From a virus, in the IMG/VR virus record IMGVR_UViG_3300037189_021294, positions 1-34,931 of that record: a stretch of 34,931 nucleotides of DNA; one strand, given 5' to 3'. Of the stretch, positions 1 through 7,833 are shown in pieces. Below the pieces are notes generated by a model that ran no database searches, was not told where the DNA came from, and was given only the letters and a program-made list of their open reading frames with translations. Every line of letters starts with the position of its first letter. Position 1 is the stretch's first letter. The position numbers were made by a program, and so were the translations under genes.

Positions 1-168
1 ATTACCGCCAAAATATACATTGGTCTTAAAAAAAGAATAATTAGAAAATGTTATAGTAGCATTTGTATTTACCACATTACCACTTGGATTGATGGTTATA
101 GGACTATATTGAGCATTTAATAAAAATGCCGTCATCACCAAAAAAACTGTTAAAAACCATTTTTTCAT
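1..168 (-). CDS. Secreted protein with signal peptide, 3' part cut off by window edge
   Basis: An open frame starts at an ATG (complement of 166-168) and runs 56 codons to the window edge, so only the N-terminus is visible. It begins MKKWFLTVFLVMTAFLLNAQ: two lysines, about 15 hydrophobic residues and an A-Q cleavage-type end, a standard Sec signal peptide; the NAQ ending is common in Bacteroidota proteins (established knowledge). The mature part (YSPITINPSGNVV...) is Ser/Thr/Asn rich, as in fibre-like proteins. It lies 12 bases downstream of the stop of the 615-residue fibre gene and may be cotranscribed with it. No Shine-Dalgarno is evident. The function is unknown; the export signal is unusual for a virion protein and parallels the gene at 33674-34147. 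Confidence 0.7.
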   Translation of the reverse strand, partial: MKKWFLTVFLVMTAFLLNAQYSPITINPSGNVVNTNATITFSNYSFFKTNVYFGGN

Positions 169-180
169 AATTTATTATAA

Positions 181-2028
181 CTAATTGACGCTCAATATTC
201 CATTAAAGCAAGTGATTGTGACAATCCTGCCCAAACCAGCATCATATAGCTGGAATCCACTATTAGTATAAATGCTGCCAGAAACAGAAAGTTTACTACT
301 AAAATTACCCGAACCAATTACATCTAAATCATATACTGGATTAGAATTTTGAATGCCCACTTTACCAACAGGACCTAATAATAAATTTCTATTTGGATAT
401 ATAGAAACATCTTGAGAAGCTCCAATTCCAAAAGTCGTATAAGAGTTGCCAATATTGGGCGAGTCTATATTAAAATATGTTGGAGATTGAGTGACGCCAA
501 TCCATCCTTGGGCATTTTGATAACCAGAGATGAAACCAGATGGATTACTTCTTGGATAAAAAGCCCCAGTTTGACCTGTAGTAACAAATACGCCAGTAGA
601 AGATTTTAAAACATAATTTCCCGTCAAAGTTCCACTTAATGAATTAATTTGCCCTTGTAAATTCGACCCCGTTGAAGCAATAGAAGAAGATAAAATTCCA
701 CTAATTCCTGTTGAGGTTGAAATTAAAACATAATTCCCAGTCAAAGTTCCACTTAAAGAAGATATTTGTCCTTGAAGATTTGAACCCGTTAGGATTAAAT
801 TAGCACTAGTGGCAAAAACTCCAGTTTGTCCAGTAGTAATATAGCTTGAAAGATTTACCCCCGTAATATAACCAGAAGGATTTGAATTGGCGTAAAACTG
901 CCCAGTCTGACTTGTGGTCACAAAATTACCTGTTTGACCTGTTGTCACATATCCAGATAATCCTGCCGAACCAATATATCCACTTGGATTTGAATTAGCA
1001 TAAAATTGTCCAGTCTGACTTGTAGTTATAAAGTTTCCAGTTTGTCCAGTTTGAACGTAAATGCCAGAATTAAATCCAGTAATATATCCAGATGGATTTG
1101 AATTTGGATAAAATTGGCCAGTTTGACTTGCTGTAACAAATGAACCAGTCCCATTTATAGAACCAGTCATATTTGCATAATTTAAATAATATGAACCTGA
1201 TTGTCCACCCAAAGTATTTGAGTTGCCAGTTTGATTAGCTGTTATAAAGCTGCCTGTCTGACCTGTTGTAACAAATATTCCAGTACTAGAATTTAATACG
1301 TAATTTCCTGTCAATGTACCACTCAACGAATTTATTTGCCCCTGTAAGTTTGAACCAGTTGATGCAATAGATGAGGCTAATGTGCCGCTAATTCCTGTTG
1401 CAGTATTTGTTAATACATAATTACCAGTTAAAGTTCCACTAAGGCTTGAGATTTGACCTTGTAAATTTGAACCCGTTGATATAAGATTGGCTGAAGTGGC
1501 AAAAACTCCAGTTTGTCCAGTTGTTACAAATACTCCTGTGGCGGATTTTAAAACGTAATTGCCAGTTAAGGTTCCGCTCAAAGAATTAATCTGATTTTGA
1601 AGATTAGAGCCAGTTGAAATCAAATTTGCACTTGTGGCAAAAACGCCGGTAGAAGAATTTAAAACATAATTACCAGTTAGTGTCCCACTTAAAGATGTTA
1701 TTTGATTTTGTAAATAACCGCTTATGCCCGTAACAAATCCAGTTGCAGTATATCCACTTGGATTGTTGATTGGGTAAAAGTTTCCAGTTGCGCCAGAAAT
1801 ATAAATTAAACTACTTCCAGTTGTTATAGAGATGTTGCCAAGTCCAGTAAGGTTAACATATCCCGTTAAACTATTTAAACTAATTAATTGTCCTGCAACT
1901 CCAGAAGCCCCTTGTGAACCTGCTGGTCCTTGCACTCCAGCAGTTGCAGCAGAGATAAAAACATTAGGATTGGTATTAACAGTAATGTTAAGTGGATTAT
2001 CCTGAACTGTCACGTTAATATCAGCCAT
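181..2028 (-). CDS. Repeat-rich tail fibre / adhesin protein (615 aa)
   Basis: A long low-complexity protein built of two interleaved repeat modules. One is SNLQxQIxSLSGTLTGNYVL, with six copies of the SLSGTLTGNYVL core; the other is TGQTGxFxxxSNPSGYI. The N-terminus (MADINVTVQDNPLNITVNTNP) precedes one short collagen-like stretch, GPAGSQGASG, near residue 34. The last 80 residues contain VGIQNSNPVYDLDVIGSGNF, a form of the 'GIGxxxPxxxLDVxG' motif common in phage fibres and bacterial surface proteins. This composition indicates an extended trimeric virion fibre that probably binds the host surface. It starts four bases after the stop of the 120-residue gene, so it is probably translationally coupled to it. 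The same repeat modules occur in the 1576-residue fibre. No chaperone or enzyme domain is visible. Confidence 0.85.
   Translation of the reverse strand: MADINVTVQDNPLNITVNTNPNVFISAATAGVQGPAGSQGASGVAGQLISLNSLTGYVNLTGLGNISITTGSSLIYISGATGNFYPINNPSGYTATGFVTGISGYLQNQITSLSGTLTGNYVLNSSTGVFATSANLISTGSNLQNQINSLSGTLTGNYVLKSATGVFVTTGQTGVFATSANLISTGSNLQGQISSLSGTLTGNYVLTNTATGISGTLASSIASTGSNLQGQINSLSGTLTGNYVLNSSTGIFVTTGQTGSFITANQTGNSNTLGGQSGSYYLNYANMTGSINGTGSFVTASQTGQFYPNSNPSGYITGFNSGIYVQTGQTGNFITTSQTGQFYANSNPSGYIGSAGLSGYVTTGQTGNFVTTSQTGQFYANSNPSGYITGVNLSSYITTGQTGVFATSANLILTGSNLQGQISSLSGTLTGNYVLISTSTGISGILSSSIASTGSNLQGQINSLSGTLTGNYVLKSSTGVFVTTGQTGAFYPRSNPSGFISGYQNAQGWIGVTQSPTYFNIDSPNIGNSYTTFGIGASQDVSIYPNRNLLLGPVGKVGIQNSNPVYDLDVIGSGNFSSKLSVSGSIYTNSGFQLYDAGLGRIVTITCFNGILSVN
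436..1720 (-). repeat. Degenerate in-frame repeat array coding SLSGTLTGNYVL / TGQTG modules
   Basis: Within the 615-residue fibre gene the modules SLSGTLTGNYVL (6 copies), STGSNLQ(G/N)QI and TGQTG recur. The peptide copies are nearly identical, but the DNA copies differ mostly at third codon positions (compare 1411-1445, 601-640 and 1660-1695). The repeats therefore look old and kept by selection on the protein rather than recently amplified. Confidence 0.8.
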
Positions 2029-2032
2029 AAGT

Positions 2033-2395
2033 TTAACTTGTTGTTACTTCTGGGGAAACATTGGCATATCCCTTTAGTACTTTAAAAGTATAGCCACTGG
2101 CAATTGCTCCAATTGTTCCCGTAGTATAAACTTCTATGTCATAGACTGCTTTTGTGATGGGAAGCAGAGAAGTACTGGTTGCACTAAGAGAGATATTAAT
2201 TAATCCGCTAACGTAACTGGAATCAACTGTGGGATTGATATCAAGCAAATAACCGGTAGAACCATAACCATACTTAATCTTGCCTCTGGCAGCATATCCA
2301 GAGAGATTTAAATAAGCCCCAGCCGAGTCTGTCGCTGTTAAGGTTAAGTTTAAACTGGAGCCTTGATCTATTGAAATATCATATACATTTGCCAT
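2033..2395 (-). CDS. Small beta-sandwich-like virion protein (120 aa), function unproven
   Basis: The protein begins MANVYDISIDQGSSLNLTLTATDSAG and continues with a LNLSGYAARGKIKY segment and a late VYDIEVYTTG...GYTFKVLKGYANVSPEVT segment. This layout (QG near the start, 'LsGYxxRGkIky', 'isLsAtxTslL', 'vYDIEvy', 'vlkGxvxVspEVT') is a pattern I associate with small beta-sandwich structural proteins found beside fibre genes in T4-like marine phages; that assignment is from memory, not from a search. There are no cysteines, signal peptide or membrane segment. A GTGTAATA motif ends seven bases before the ATG, and the gene heads a unit with the 615-residue fibre. A possible role is joining the fibre to the virion (inference). 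Confidence 0.7.
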   Translation of the reverse strand: MANVYDISIDQGSSLNLTLTATDSAGAYLNLSGYAARGKIKYGYGSTGYLLDINPTVDSSYVSGLINISLSATSTSLLPITKAVYDIEVYTTGTIGAIASGYTFKVLKGYANVSPEVTTS

Positions 2396-2402
2396 ATAAG
2401 TA

Positions 2403-2410
2403 TATTACAC
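2403..2410 (-). promoter_or_regulatory. GTGTAATA motif, candidate late promoter -10 box
   Basis: Minus-strand GTGTAATA ends 7 bases upstream of the ATG of the 120-residue gene, in a short intergenic gap. It is one of nine such sites in the window. No Shine-Dalgarno lies between it and the ATG. Confidence 0.55.
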
Positions 2411-2447
2411 GGCAAATGGATATTGTTTTTCTAATATTTTAAAAGAC

Positions 2448-2699
2448 TTAGGAAGCGGCTACAAGACCATATTTAGCGACCAGAAAGGCGCTCAATGATT
2501 CATCAGTCCATTGACCCAAAGAATCATATTCTTCACCAGAAATGATTACGTTTTGGGGTGGCATAGCCTCAACCAACTGAATTCTCAATGTTTTTCTCAT
2601 TGGGTCATCCATGGTCACATGAGAATCATTCAATTTAGAGAGTGAGAATGATGAGGTGACGGTTTTTGTATCTGTTACTATTTTTGGTTCAATGTTCAT
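2448..2699 (-). CDS. Small hypothetical protein (83 aa)
   Basis: I do not recognise this protein. It begins MNIEPKIVTDTKTVTSSFSLSK, continues with a DDPMRKTLRIQLVEAMPPQNVIISG segment and ends WTDESLSAFLVAKYGLVAAS. The 'GeeYdslgqWTDesl' part suggests a small mixed alpha/beta fold. It is hydrophilic, with no export signal. It stands as a separate unit, 45 bases before the 575-residue fibre's stop and 52 bases after which the 120-residue gene begins, and has its own GTGTAATA motif ten bases before the ATG. The setting among fibre genes suggests a virion or assembly role, but nothing in the sequence proves it. Correct coding is supported by the clean frame and the conserved upstream motif. Confidence 0.65.
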   Translation of the reverse strand: MNIEPKIVTDTKTVTSSFSLSKLNDSHVTMDDPMRKTLRIQLVEAMPPQNVIISGEEYDSLGQWTDESLSAFLVAKYGLVAAS

Positions 2700-2709
2700 A
2701 ATATTATTA

Positions 2710-2717
2710 TATTACAC
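2710..2717 (-). promoter_or_regulatory. GTGTAATA motif, candidate late promoter -10 box
   Basis: Minus-strand GTGTAATA ends 10 bases before the ATG of the 83-residue gene, inside the 45-base gap after the 575-residue fibre gene. Confidence 0.55.
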
Positions 2718-2744
2718 AATTTAATTTTTTAATAAATAAGATTC

Positions 2745-4472
2745 CTATTGTAATAAATTACCATTCAAGTCATAAAATTTGTCTTCGGATGCAATATAGA
2801 CTTCCATCTTTTTTGTATCTAAGTTCCAAAATTGTGCTGCCCCAGATTGTTTATCAATGGGTACTTCTGCCAAGACTCTTGTTTTGACAGATTGTCTTGT
2901 GTTTAAGTCAAATAAAACATAGGGCGGATCAACGCCGCCAACTGCAGTTATTTTTCCGTTGCAATATATATCACCATTGACATCAAGAGCATAAGATGCA
3001 GAAGGAGAAGAAGTATTTATTCCAACGGTGCTTAATAATTGAATATTGCCATTAACTGTTGATCCATCACCAGCAGAAATTACAACATTGCCACCGGCAC
3101 CATCTTCATTAACTCCACCATAAAGAACAGTGTTATAACCATGAACATCTCCAGCATATAATTCTAATCCCGCATGAGAAGTCACTTGAGTGGCTAGACT
3201 ATATAATGCAAAAGTTAAAGCTCCAGCATCACCATCGGCAGAAGAAAAAGTTATAATATCAGAACTAGCATATAAATCTATATTACTGCTAGAATAAGCA
3301 GTGATTTGTACTGGACCATTACTATTGCCAATTGTTCCATTTACATCTAAATCAAAACTTGGAGTGCTAGTATTGATGCCAACAGATCCAGCGTCATAAT
3401 AAATCGCGCTACCATATGATCCCCACTGACTTACTGCCTCTCCAACTAGTAATACTCCTGTTCCATTTACAATTGGACGTTTTGAAAAAGTTGCATCAGA
3501 TTGAACACTAAGACTCCCTCCGCCCGCAGTATTACCAAATGAAAGAATGCTGCCCGCATTATCATTTACAGTAAATACTCCTGGTAAAAAATTTGAATAA
3601 GCCCCAGCTCCATTAGAAAAAACGGCAGTTCCATTTCCAGAAAGAATAATTGAATTGGATCCCGCTGTTCCACTTAAAATAACTGCATCATTAAAAGTTT
3701 TAGCTCCTGTCACATTTTGCCTGCCAGTTAATAATACAACACTGCCGCTTAAAGAAATGGCGATTGGTTCCCCAGTTGATACAGGATTTCTATTAACATA
3801 CAATCCACTTGAAAAATTACCCATTCCACTCACATCAAGAGTATATTGAGGATTATTATTTGCTATGCCAACGTTTCCACCGCCATAAGGAATAATATTA
3901 ACATTTGGATTAGAGTAGTATGTGTGTGGATAGCTAATTACAAAAGAAGAATCAAAGTATATTCTCCAATATGACGTATTGGCAAATTCGCTACCAGTTA
4001 CTCTAGCTATTCTATTTGGCAATGTTAAATCATTTGGGAATTGAGCAATCCAACCTATTTGCGGCGCGCCAGTATAGGGATTTGGTATACTGGGCGAAAC
4101 CCCAGAAATCCAGATACCAATTATGCCAGTATTTACTCCGCTATTTGTGCCTCCAGTAACTAATAATTGAATGCCAGAAGTTGCAAAATCAAGACCGCCA
4201 TTACTGTTTCCAATTGTTCCAGAGATGTCTAATTTATAAAGTGGATTAGAATTATTTATACCAATATTGCCTGAATTATAATAAATTTTTGATCCAGTTG
4301 TGGTCCATTGAGAACCATAAATTCCAGAAGGCGCAGCTTCGCCGCTTAATAAAAGTCCAGTTCCATTTACAAATGGTCTAGCGGCAAAAGATACATTGCC
4401 ACTGGTACTATTAATAATTTGACCACTTGTATCAATGATGCCTATTTTTGCATTTTGGAATAAACTTGTCAT
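2745..4472 (-). CDS. Composite tail fibre protein (575 aa)
   Basis: A Gly/Ser/Asn-rich fibre of known phage modules. It contains two RPxVNGTGxLLxGEA segments (near residues 30-45 and 335-350) and four GI(N/A)xxxPxxxLDVxG segments (IGINNSNPLYKLDISG, VGIANNNPQYTLDVSG, VGINTSTPSFDLDVNG and a last one near residue 490). The C-terminal 60 residues change character (YVLFDLNTRQSVKTRVLAEV ... FYDLNGNLLQ), becoming charged and globular, and are probably a distal cap or trimerisation domain. There is no FDSTIR anchor, so it may attach through the neighbouring 182-residue protein, from which it is separated by only three bases (TAA, 3 nt, ATG). It is the third gene of a unit that starts with the 408-residue C1q-like fibre. 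Host binding is inferred from module type. Confidence 0.85.
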   Translation of the reverse strand: MTSLFQNAKIGIIDTSGQIINSTSGNVSFAARPFVNGTGLLLSGEAAPSGIYGSQWTTTGSKIYYNSGNIGINNSNPLYKLDISGTIGNSNGGLDFATSGIQLLVTGGTNSGVNTGIIGIWISGVSPSIPNPYTGAPQIGWIAQFPNDLTLPNRIARVTGSEFANTSYWRIYFDSSFVISYPHTYYSNPNVNIIPYGGGNVGIANNNPQYTLDVSGMGNFSSGLYVNRNPVSTGEPIAISLSGSVVLLTGRQNVTGAKTFNDAVILSGTAGSNSIILSGNGTAVFSNGAGAYSNFLPGVFTVNDNAGSILSFGNTAGGGSLSVQSDATFSKRPIVNGTGVLLVGEAVSQWGSYGSAIYYDAGSVGINTSTPSFDLDVNGTIGNSNGPVQITAYSSSNIDLYASSDIITFSSADGDAGALTFALYSLATQVTSHAGLELYAGDVHGYNTVLYGGVNEDGAGGNVVISAGDGSTVNGNIQLLSTVGINTSSPSASYALDVNGDIYCNGKITAVGGVDPPYVLFDLNTRQSVKTRVLAEVPIDKQSGAAQFWNLDTKKMEVYIASEDKFYDLNGNLLQ

Positions 4473-4475
4473 AGG

Positions 4476-5024
4476 TTATAATGTTGAAACGACATTTAAA
4501 TAATATCCATTCTGCGCAATTGGCTGGCTATAATTTATATAAAATCCATATGGTAAAATATTTCCTATAGAAGTAAAATAAATGTTAGAATCTACTGCAT
4601 TTTGAAATGAACAAACTACTTTTGGGGTATTTGAAAAAGTATATGGAGCGCCGCCAGAATAAAAAGGAATAAATTCGCTACTTGCCCCGCTTGAACATCC
4701 TGTAACAAAAGATAAAATTGCAGGAATGGTAGCGCTAGAAATATATCCGCTTGGATTTGAAACTGGATAATAATTCGCAGCAACATATGAAATTGTTTGA
4801 GAATAAAGACTATCTAAATTTGACTGGGTCATAAAGATCCCAGTTTGACCAGAAACTACAAATCCACTAGGATTACCATTTAAAGGATAAAATGCGCCAG
4901 TTAAATTTCCAGTTTGAATGCCTGTGACGCCCGATAATAAACTTTGGCAAACCAAAGAAATATATCCAGACAATTCAGAAGAATTGAGCTGCCTTAATCT
5001 AATTGTGCTATCAAATGATGACAT
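4476..5024 (-). CDS. Short fibre: FDSTIR anchor plus H-lectin-like C-terminal domain (182 aa)
   Basis: The N-terminus MSSFDSTIRLRQLNSSELSGY is shared with the 1576- and 813-residue fibres. Similarity to the 1576-residue protein extends over about 110 residues, including FYPL..NPSGFV, QTGxF.TQ..L.SLY.Q and NYYP.SNPSGYI. The last 75 residues differ (IPFYSGGAPYTFSNTPKVVC ... GFYINYSQPI), with the order 'f..tPkVv.sfqn...sni...i.ni.p.GF.i..s.......y.l..v' that resembles the H-type lectin fold; this is a judgement by eye. The protein thus looks like a short receptor-binding fibre made from the common anchor and a lectin-like head. It is the middle gene of the unit 408-182-575, with two bases between the upstream stop and its start. 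Confidence 0.8.
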   Translation of the reverse strand: MSSFDSTIRLRQLNSSELSGYISLVCQSLLSGVTGIQTGNLTGAFYPLNGNPSGFVVSGQTGIFMTQSNLDSLYSQTISYVAANYYPVSNPSGYISSATIPAILSFVTGCSSGASSEFIPFYSGGAPYTFSNTPKVVCSFQNAVDSNIYFTSIGNILPYGFYINYSQPIAQNGYYLNVVSTL

Positions 5025-5026
5025 TT

Positions 5027-6253
5027 TTAATTAATTTTAAATATATCTACTTTTGTATAACTACCAAGGGAATCTCCAATAAGTGATTGTGGATTGTTGC
5101 TGGAATAAGCACTAAAAGTTAAATAATCTGATGACCCATTCATATTAACAATTGCAAAAGTCTTTAAAAATGTATTCACGGTTGAATTATTAATTGGTTG
5201 TTGATAAATTGATACAGTATTTAAGTTTTTTAATATTTGAATATTGTTTTGGTTTCCCACACCAGTTGTGCCCTGCGCCCACGCTGCTTGATAATCCACA
5301 TGATAATATCCAGAAACATTAGGAGTAAGTCTTCTTGTGCCACTTGTCCACCAACTATTAGGATCATTCTTAATAGCAAAAGATACATTGTTATCAACAG
5401 TACCAGTTATTGATTGATTGCCAGTTAATGCAACGCTAGCATTATAATTAGTATTAGAATTTATATTGCCAACAACTCTGGTATTTCCGGAAAGAACGAT
5501 GGTTCCTTTAATCCAAGTTCCCGTAGCGTTAAAATTAGCAACTTGATCAGGATCTGTTGTGCCACCAGCATGAATTTCTACTGAAGTTCCAGAAGTTTGA
5601 GTGCCAATTGTTAAACCACCACCATTAACATATAAATATCCATCATTTCCAGTATTAGCGCCATATGCTGCTTGATTGTATCCAGGGTTATTGATTCCAA
5701 GATCAAGATAGTTAATAGAATCTGTACCATTACTTGCTGTAATAATTAAATCTGCAGAAGCATTATTTCCAGTTGCACGATTTTGAATATTAATTTGAAC
5801 ATAAGAGTTTCCGCTACCAACCACGGATAATGGATTACTTGGCAAAACATAAGGAGTTACGCCGCTTAAAGATATGCATAATTTTTGTGATCCTGTATCT
5901 GGAAGAGCTCCCATTCCAACTGCATTTCCAGTAACAACTAAATCATATCTATTATACTGCCCTAAAGTTACTGTATTATCACTAAATGCTTCTACTACTG
6001 GCAATCCAGCAATTGTATTAACGCTAAACAAGCTACCCGATAATTGGTCATCAATTAGAAAAAGTCTGCCTTGGGATCCGTCTATAGTAAATCTATTTAA
6101 ATTACCAGTTGCATAATTTGTCAAATTAATTTCGCCGCTATTAAAAGTTAAGCGTGATGCGCCGCTTAAAGAGGCATCTAATACAGACTGCCCTGCGACA
6201 CCTGTATTAAACTCCAAAATCCCTGAGCTTGGATATAAGACAATATTTGACAT
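5027..6253 (-). CDS. Tail fibre with C-terminal C1q/TNF-like domain (408 aa)
   Basis: Residues about 48-115 carry a marine-phage fibre signature: FTIDGSQGRLF, SLFSVNTIAGLPVVEAFSDN and TVTLGQYNRYDLVVTGNAVG. The middle (115-285) is a beta-rich shaft with LTIGTQ and GTIVLSGNTRVVG. Residues about 290-408 (NDPNSWWTSGTRRLTPNVSG, YYHVDYQAAW, NNIQILKN, then a SSDYLTFSAY strand and a closing KVDIFKIN strand) follow the C1q-like jelly-roll pattern: 'F.P..sGyY.v.....w', 'i.i.kN', 'd.l.f.ay', 'y..v.i.ki'. C1q-like heads are trimeric binding domains, so this is probably a receptor-binding fibre. It heads its unit and has a GTGTAATT motif eight bases before the ATG; the motif's GTG TAA is the final Val codon and stop of the upstream 85-residue gene. 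Confidence 0.85.
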   Translation of the reverse strand: MSNIVLYPSSGILEFNTGVAGQSVLDASLSGASRLTFNSGEINLTNYATGNLNRFTIDGSQGRLFLIDDQLSGSLFSVNTIAGLPVVEAFSDNTVTLGQYNRYDLVVTGNAVGMGALPDTGSQKLCISLSGVTPYVLPSNPLSVVGSGNSYVQINIQNRATGNNASADLIITASNGTDSINYLDLGINNPGYNQAAYGANTGNDGYLYVNGGGLTIGTQTSGTSVEIHAGGTTDPDQVANFNATGTWIKGTIVLSGNTRVVGNINSNTNYNASVALTGNQSITGTVDNNVSFAIKNDPNSWWTSGTRRLTPNVSGYYHVDYQAAWAQGTTGVGNQNNIQILKNLNTVSIYQQPINNSTVNTFLKTFAIVNMNGSSDYLTFSAYSSNNPQSLIGDSLGSYTKVDIFKIN

Positions 6254-6261
6254 ATAAATTT

Positions 6262-6269
6262 AATTACAC
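6262..6269 (-). promoter_or_regulatory. GTGTAATT motif overlapping the stop of the 85-aa gene
   Basis: Minus-strand GTGTAATT ends 8 bases before the ATG of the 408-residue fibre. Its first six bases are the last Val codon and TAA of the upstream small gene. Confidence 0.5.
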
Positions 6270-6521
6270 TGTATTACGGCGTGACCATTCACTGGTTGCT
6301 AAAATACTAACTATCTCATCATAAGTATATGGCCCTTCTTTTGTTAATAAAATATCTACTGAAGGGGGTATAGAGTCATCTTCAGACTCCCATTTAACAA
6401 ATGTTTTGGTCCCATCAACGCTTTTTCTTACTGTTTCGGCAGAAGACTCTAATACCTCGCTAAAATCAATTGTTTCTAGTTCAGAAACATTAAAGATCAT
6501 AAATTGTCTTTTTTGGTACAT
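6264..6521 (-). CDS. Small acidic protein (85 aa), unknown
   Basis: The sequence has MIFNVSELETIDFSEVLESS, then AETVRKSVDGTKTFVKWE and ends with KEGPYTYDEIVSILATSEWS. Two starts are possible: the ATG at 6519-6521 or an in-frame ATG seven codons later (complement of 6498-6500, giving MIFNVSEL...); the upstream stretch AAAAAAGA gives slight support to the internal one. I recall similar short proteins ('t.FVKWdg..P.sv..l.tkeGPYt..EIl.iL.t.eW') beside fibre genes in other phages, but no function is known to me. It has no signal or membrane segment. It closes the unit that starts with the 1576-residue fibre, five bases after the stop of a LamG gene. Its position suggests an assembly factor or small virion protein. 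Confidence 0.65.
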   Translation of the reverse strand: MYQKRQFMIFNVSELETIDFSEVLESSAETVRKSVDGTKTFVKWESEDDSIPPSVDILLTKEGPYTYDEIVSILATSEWSRRNTV

Positions 6522-6526
6522 ATATT

Positions 6527-7201
6527 TTATTGTAAATTAAATCTGCCCTTGGTTGCATTATAATTTTGTAAAATTTCTGATTGGGTTAATGCGCGGCTAT
6601 AAGCAAGATTGCAAGCTATTTTTCCATTCATTACATCTCCAACGCCATCTCCACCTATAGAATCAGCAGTAAATGAAGTTGTAGTAGAACCCGCGCCAGT
6701 ATATGTTTTATCTAAAACGCCATTAATATACATGTTTATAGTATAAGCAGATCCTGAATTTGTTATAGTCAAACAAATATTATACCATTTATTTAATGAT
6801 AAAATTTGATTGCCAATAATATTGAGACTTCCTACATTTGCGTAAACCGACAATCTAGTAGATGGATTAGTTTCTATCCAAAATCCATCAGCACTATTTG
6901 AATCAACTAATATTGGATCAAATGAAGTCAAAGAACTTTTCCAATACCAAGCTTGTATTGTATAGTTGCTTGGCACAGAAATAGTTGGAGAAATTAGCAC
7001 TTGGTCATCAAGCCCATCGAAAATAATTGCCCCATTATTGGCGCTGGTATAGACTGGGCCATTTGTTAAAGTTCCATTATTTGTACTTGAAGCCAAATTT
7101 CTCCATAATGTTCCAGCGTCAGGATAGCTGTTTTTATCAGCAGCATCAAGTTCAAAAATTAAACCATTGCGAACAATGTTGGGCCCAGTTCTGCCGCTCA
7201 T
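6527..7201 (-). CDS. LamG / concanavalin A-like lectin domain protein (224 aa)
   Basis: A single LamG-like jelly-roll domain. The start GPNIVRNGLIFELDAADKNSY, the central NGTLTNGPVY..NGAIIFDGLDD and IQAWYWK strands, and the end AYSRALTQSEILQNYNATKG are typical phage LamG/laminin_G_3 features; these domains bind glycans or proteins on cell surfaces. Its ATG overlaps the TGA of the upstream LamG gene (ATGA), so the two are translationally coupled. It is the third of three tandem paralogues that share both ends but differ in the middle, where the ligand-binding loops of this fold lie. It is probably a virion adhesin attached to or replacing part of a fibre; the absence of an anchor domain means partner proteins are needed (inference). 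Confidence 0.88.
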   Translation of the reverse strand: MSGRTGPNIVRNGLIFELDAADKNSYPDAGTLWRNLASSTNNGTLTNGPVYTSANNGAIIFDGLDDQVLISPTISVPSNYTIQAWYWKSSLTSFDPILVDSNSADGFWIETNPSTRLSVYANVGSLNIIGNQILSLNKWYNICLTITNSGSAYTINMYINGVLDKTYTGAGSTTTSFTADSIGGDGVGDVMNGKIACNLAYSRALTQSEILQNYNATKGRFNLQ

Positions 7202-7833
7202 AACAATTGAAATCTTCCCTTTAAAGCATTATAGGTCTGTAATATTTCAGCATCAGTCAATACCCTGTTATATGCTAATACAAATCCGCATTCACAAGTA
7301 GATATTTCTCCAGTATAAATTCCTGACCTACCAATTACTATTCCGTTTGGTCCTTGACCGCCAGTAATGCCACCTCTCACAATCAAAGCTCCATTTGAGA
7401 AAAATGCCCAAGAATTAGCAGCAGTATTGCCAGTACTTGCATAAATTCTCCAATTGAAATCAAGTCCTCCCGTAGGATTGTATAACCAGCCATTTTGAAA
7501 ACAAGCCAAAACGTTACCACTATAATGCCCAAGTAACCAATTGGTAGATTGACTACTAATAGTTCGTTGATATAGTCCTCCATTATAATATCTGACCGCT
7601 GAAATTACTGTAGATTGTCCTGAGCTTAAATTTAAACTGGCTGCAGTTGCATAACTGGTTCCACCAAAACGCATAACATTATTAACTATTGTTGGAGAAT
7701 TAGTTAATGTTGCATGATTGTTATTTCCACTTAAATCCGTCCATCTTGTTCCACTTCCAGAATAAGAACTCCTATCGGCAGCATCCAAGCATAATACCAA
7801 CCCATTTCTAACTATTGAAGGTCCATATCTCAT
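7198..7833 (-). CDS. LamG / concanavalin A-like lectin domain protein (211 aa)
   Basis: The second LamG paralogue. It begins MRYGPSIVRNGLVLCLDAAD, then WTDLSGNNNHATLTNSPTI, and ends AYNRVLTDAEILQTYNALKG. The middle (IISAVRYYNGG-type strand, NWLLGHYSGN, CFQNGWLYNP) is unlike its two neighbours. The length of about 210 residues is usual for a stand-alone LamG domain in phages. It overlaps both neighbours by ATGA junctions, at 7830-7833 and 7198-7201. The single-domain form and the chain of overlapping starts suggest that the three proteins are made in similar amounts, possibly forming a mixed complex. There is no signal peptide. Confidence 0.88.
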   Translation of the reverse strand: MRYGPSIVRNGLVLCLDAADRSSYSGSGTRWTDLSGNNNHATLTNSPTIVNNVMRFGGTSYATAASLNLSSGQSTVISAVRYYNGGLYQRTISSQSTNWLLGHYSGNVLACFQNGWLYNPTGGLDFNWRIYASTGNTAANSWAFFSNGALIVRGGITGGQGPNGIVIGRSGIYTGEISTCECGFVLAYNRVLTDAEILQTYNALKGRFQLL

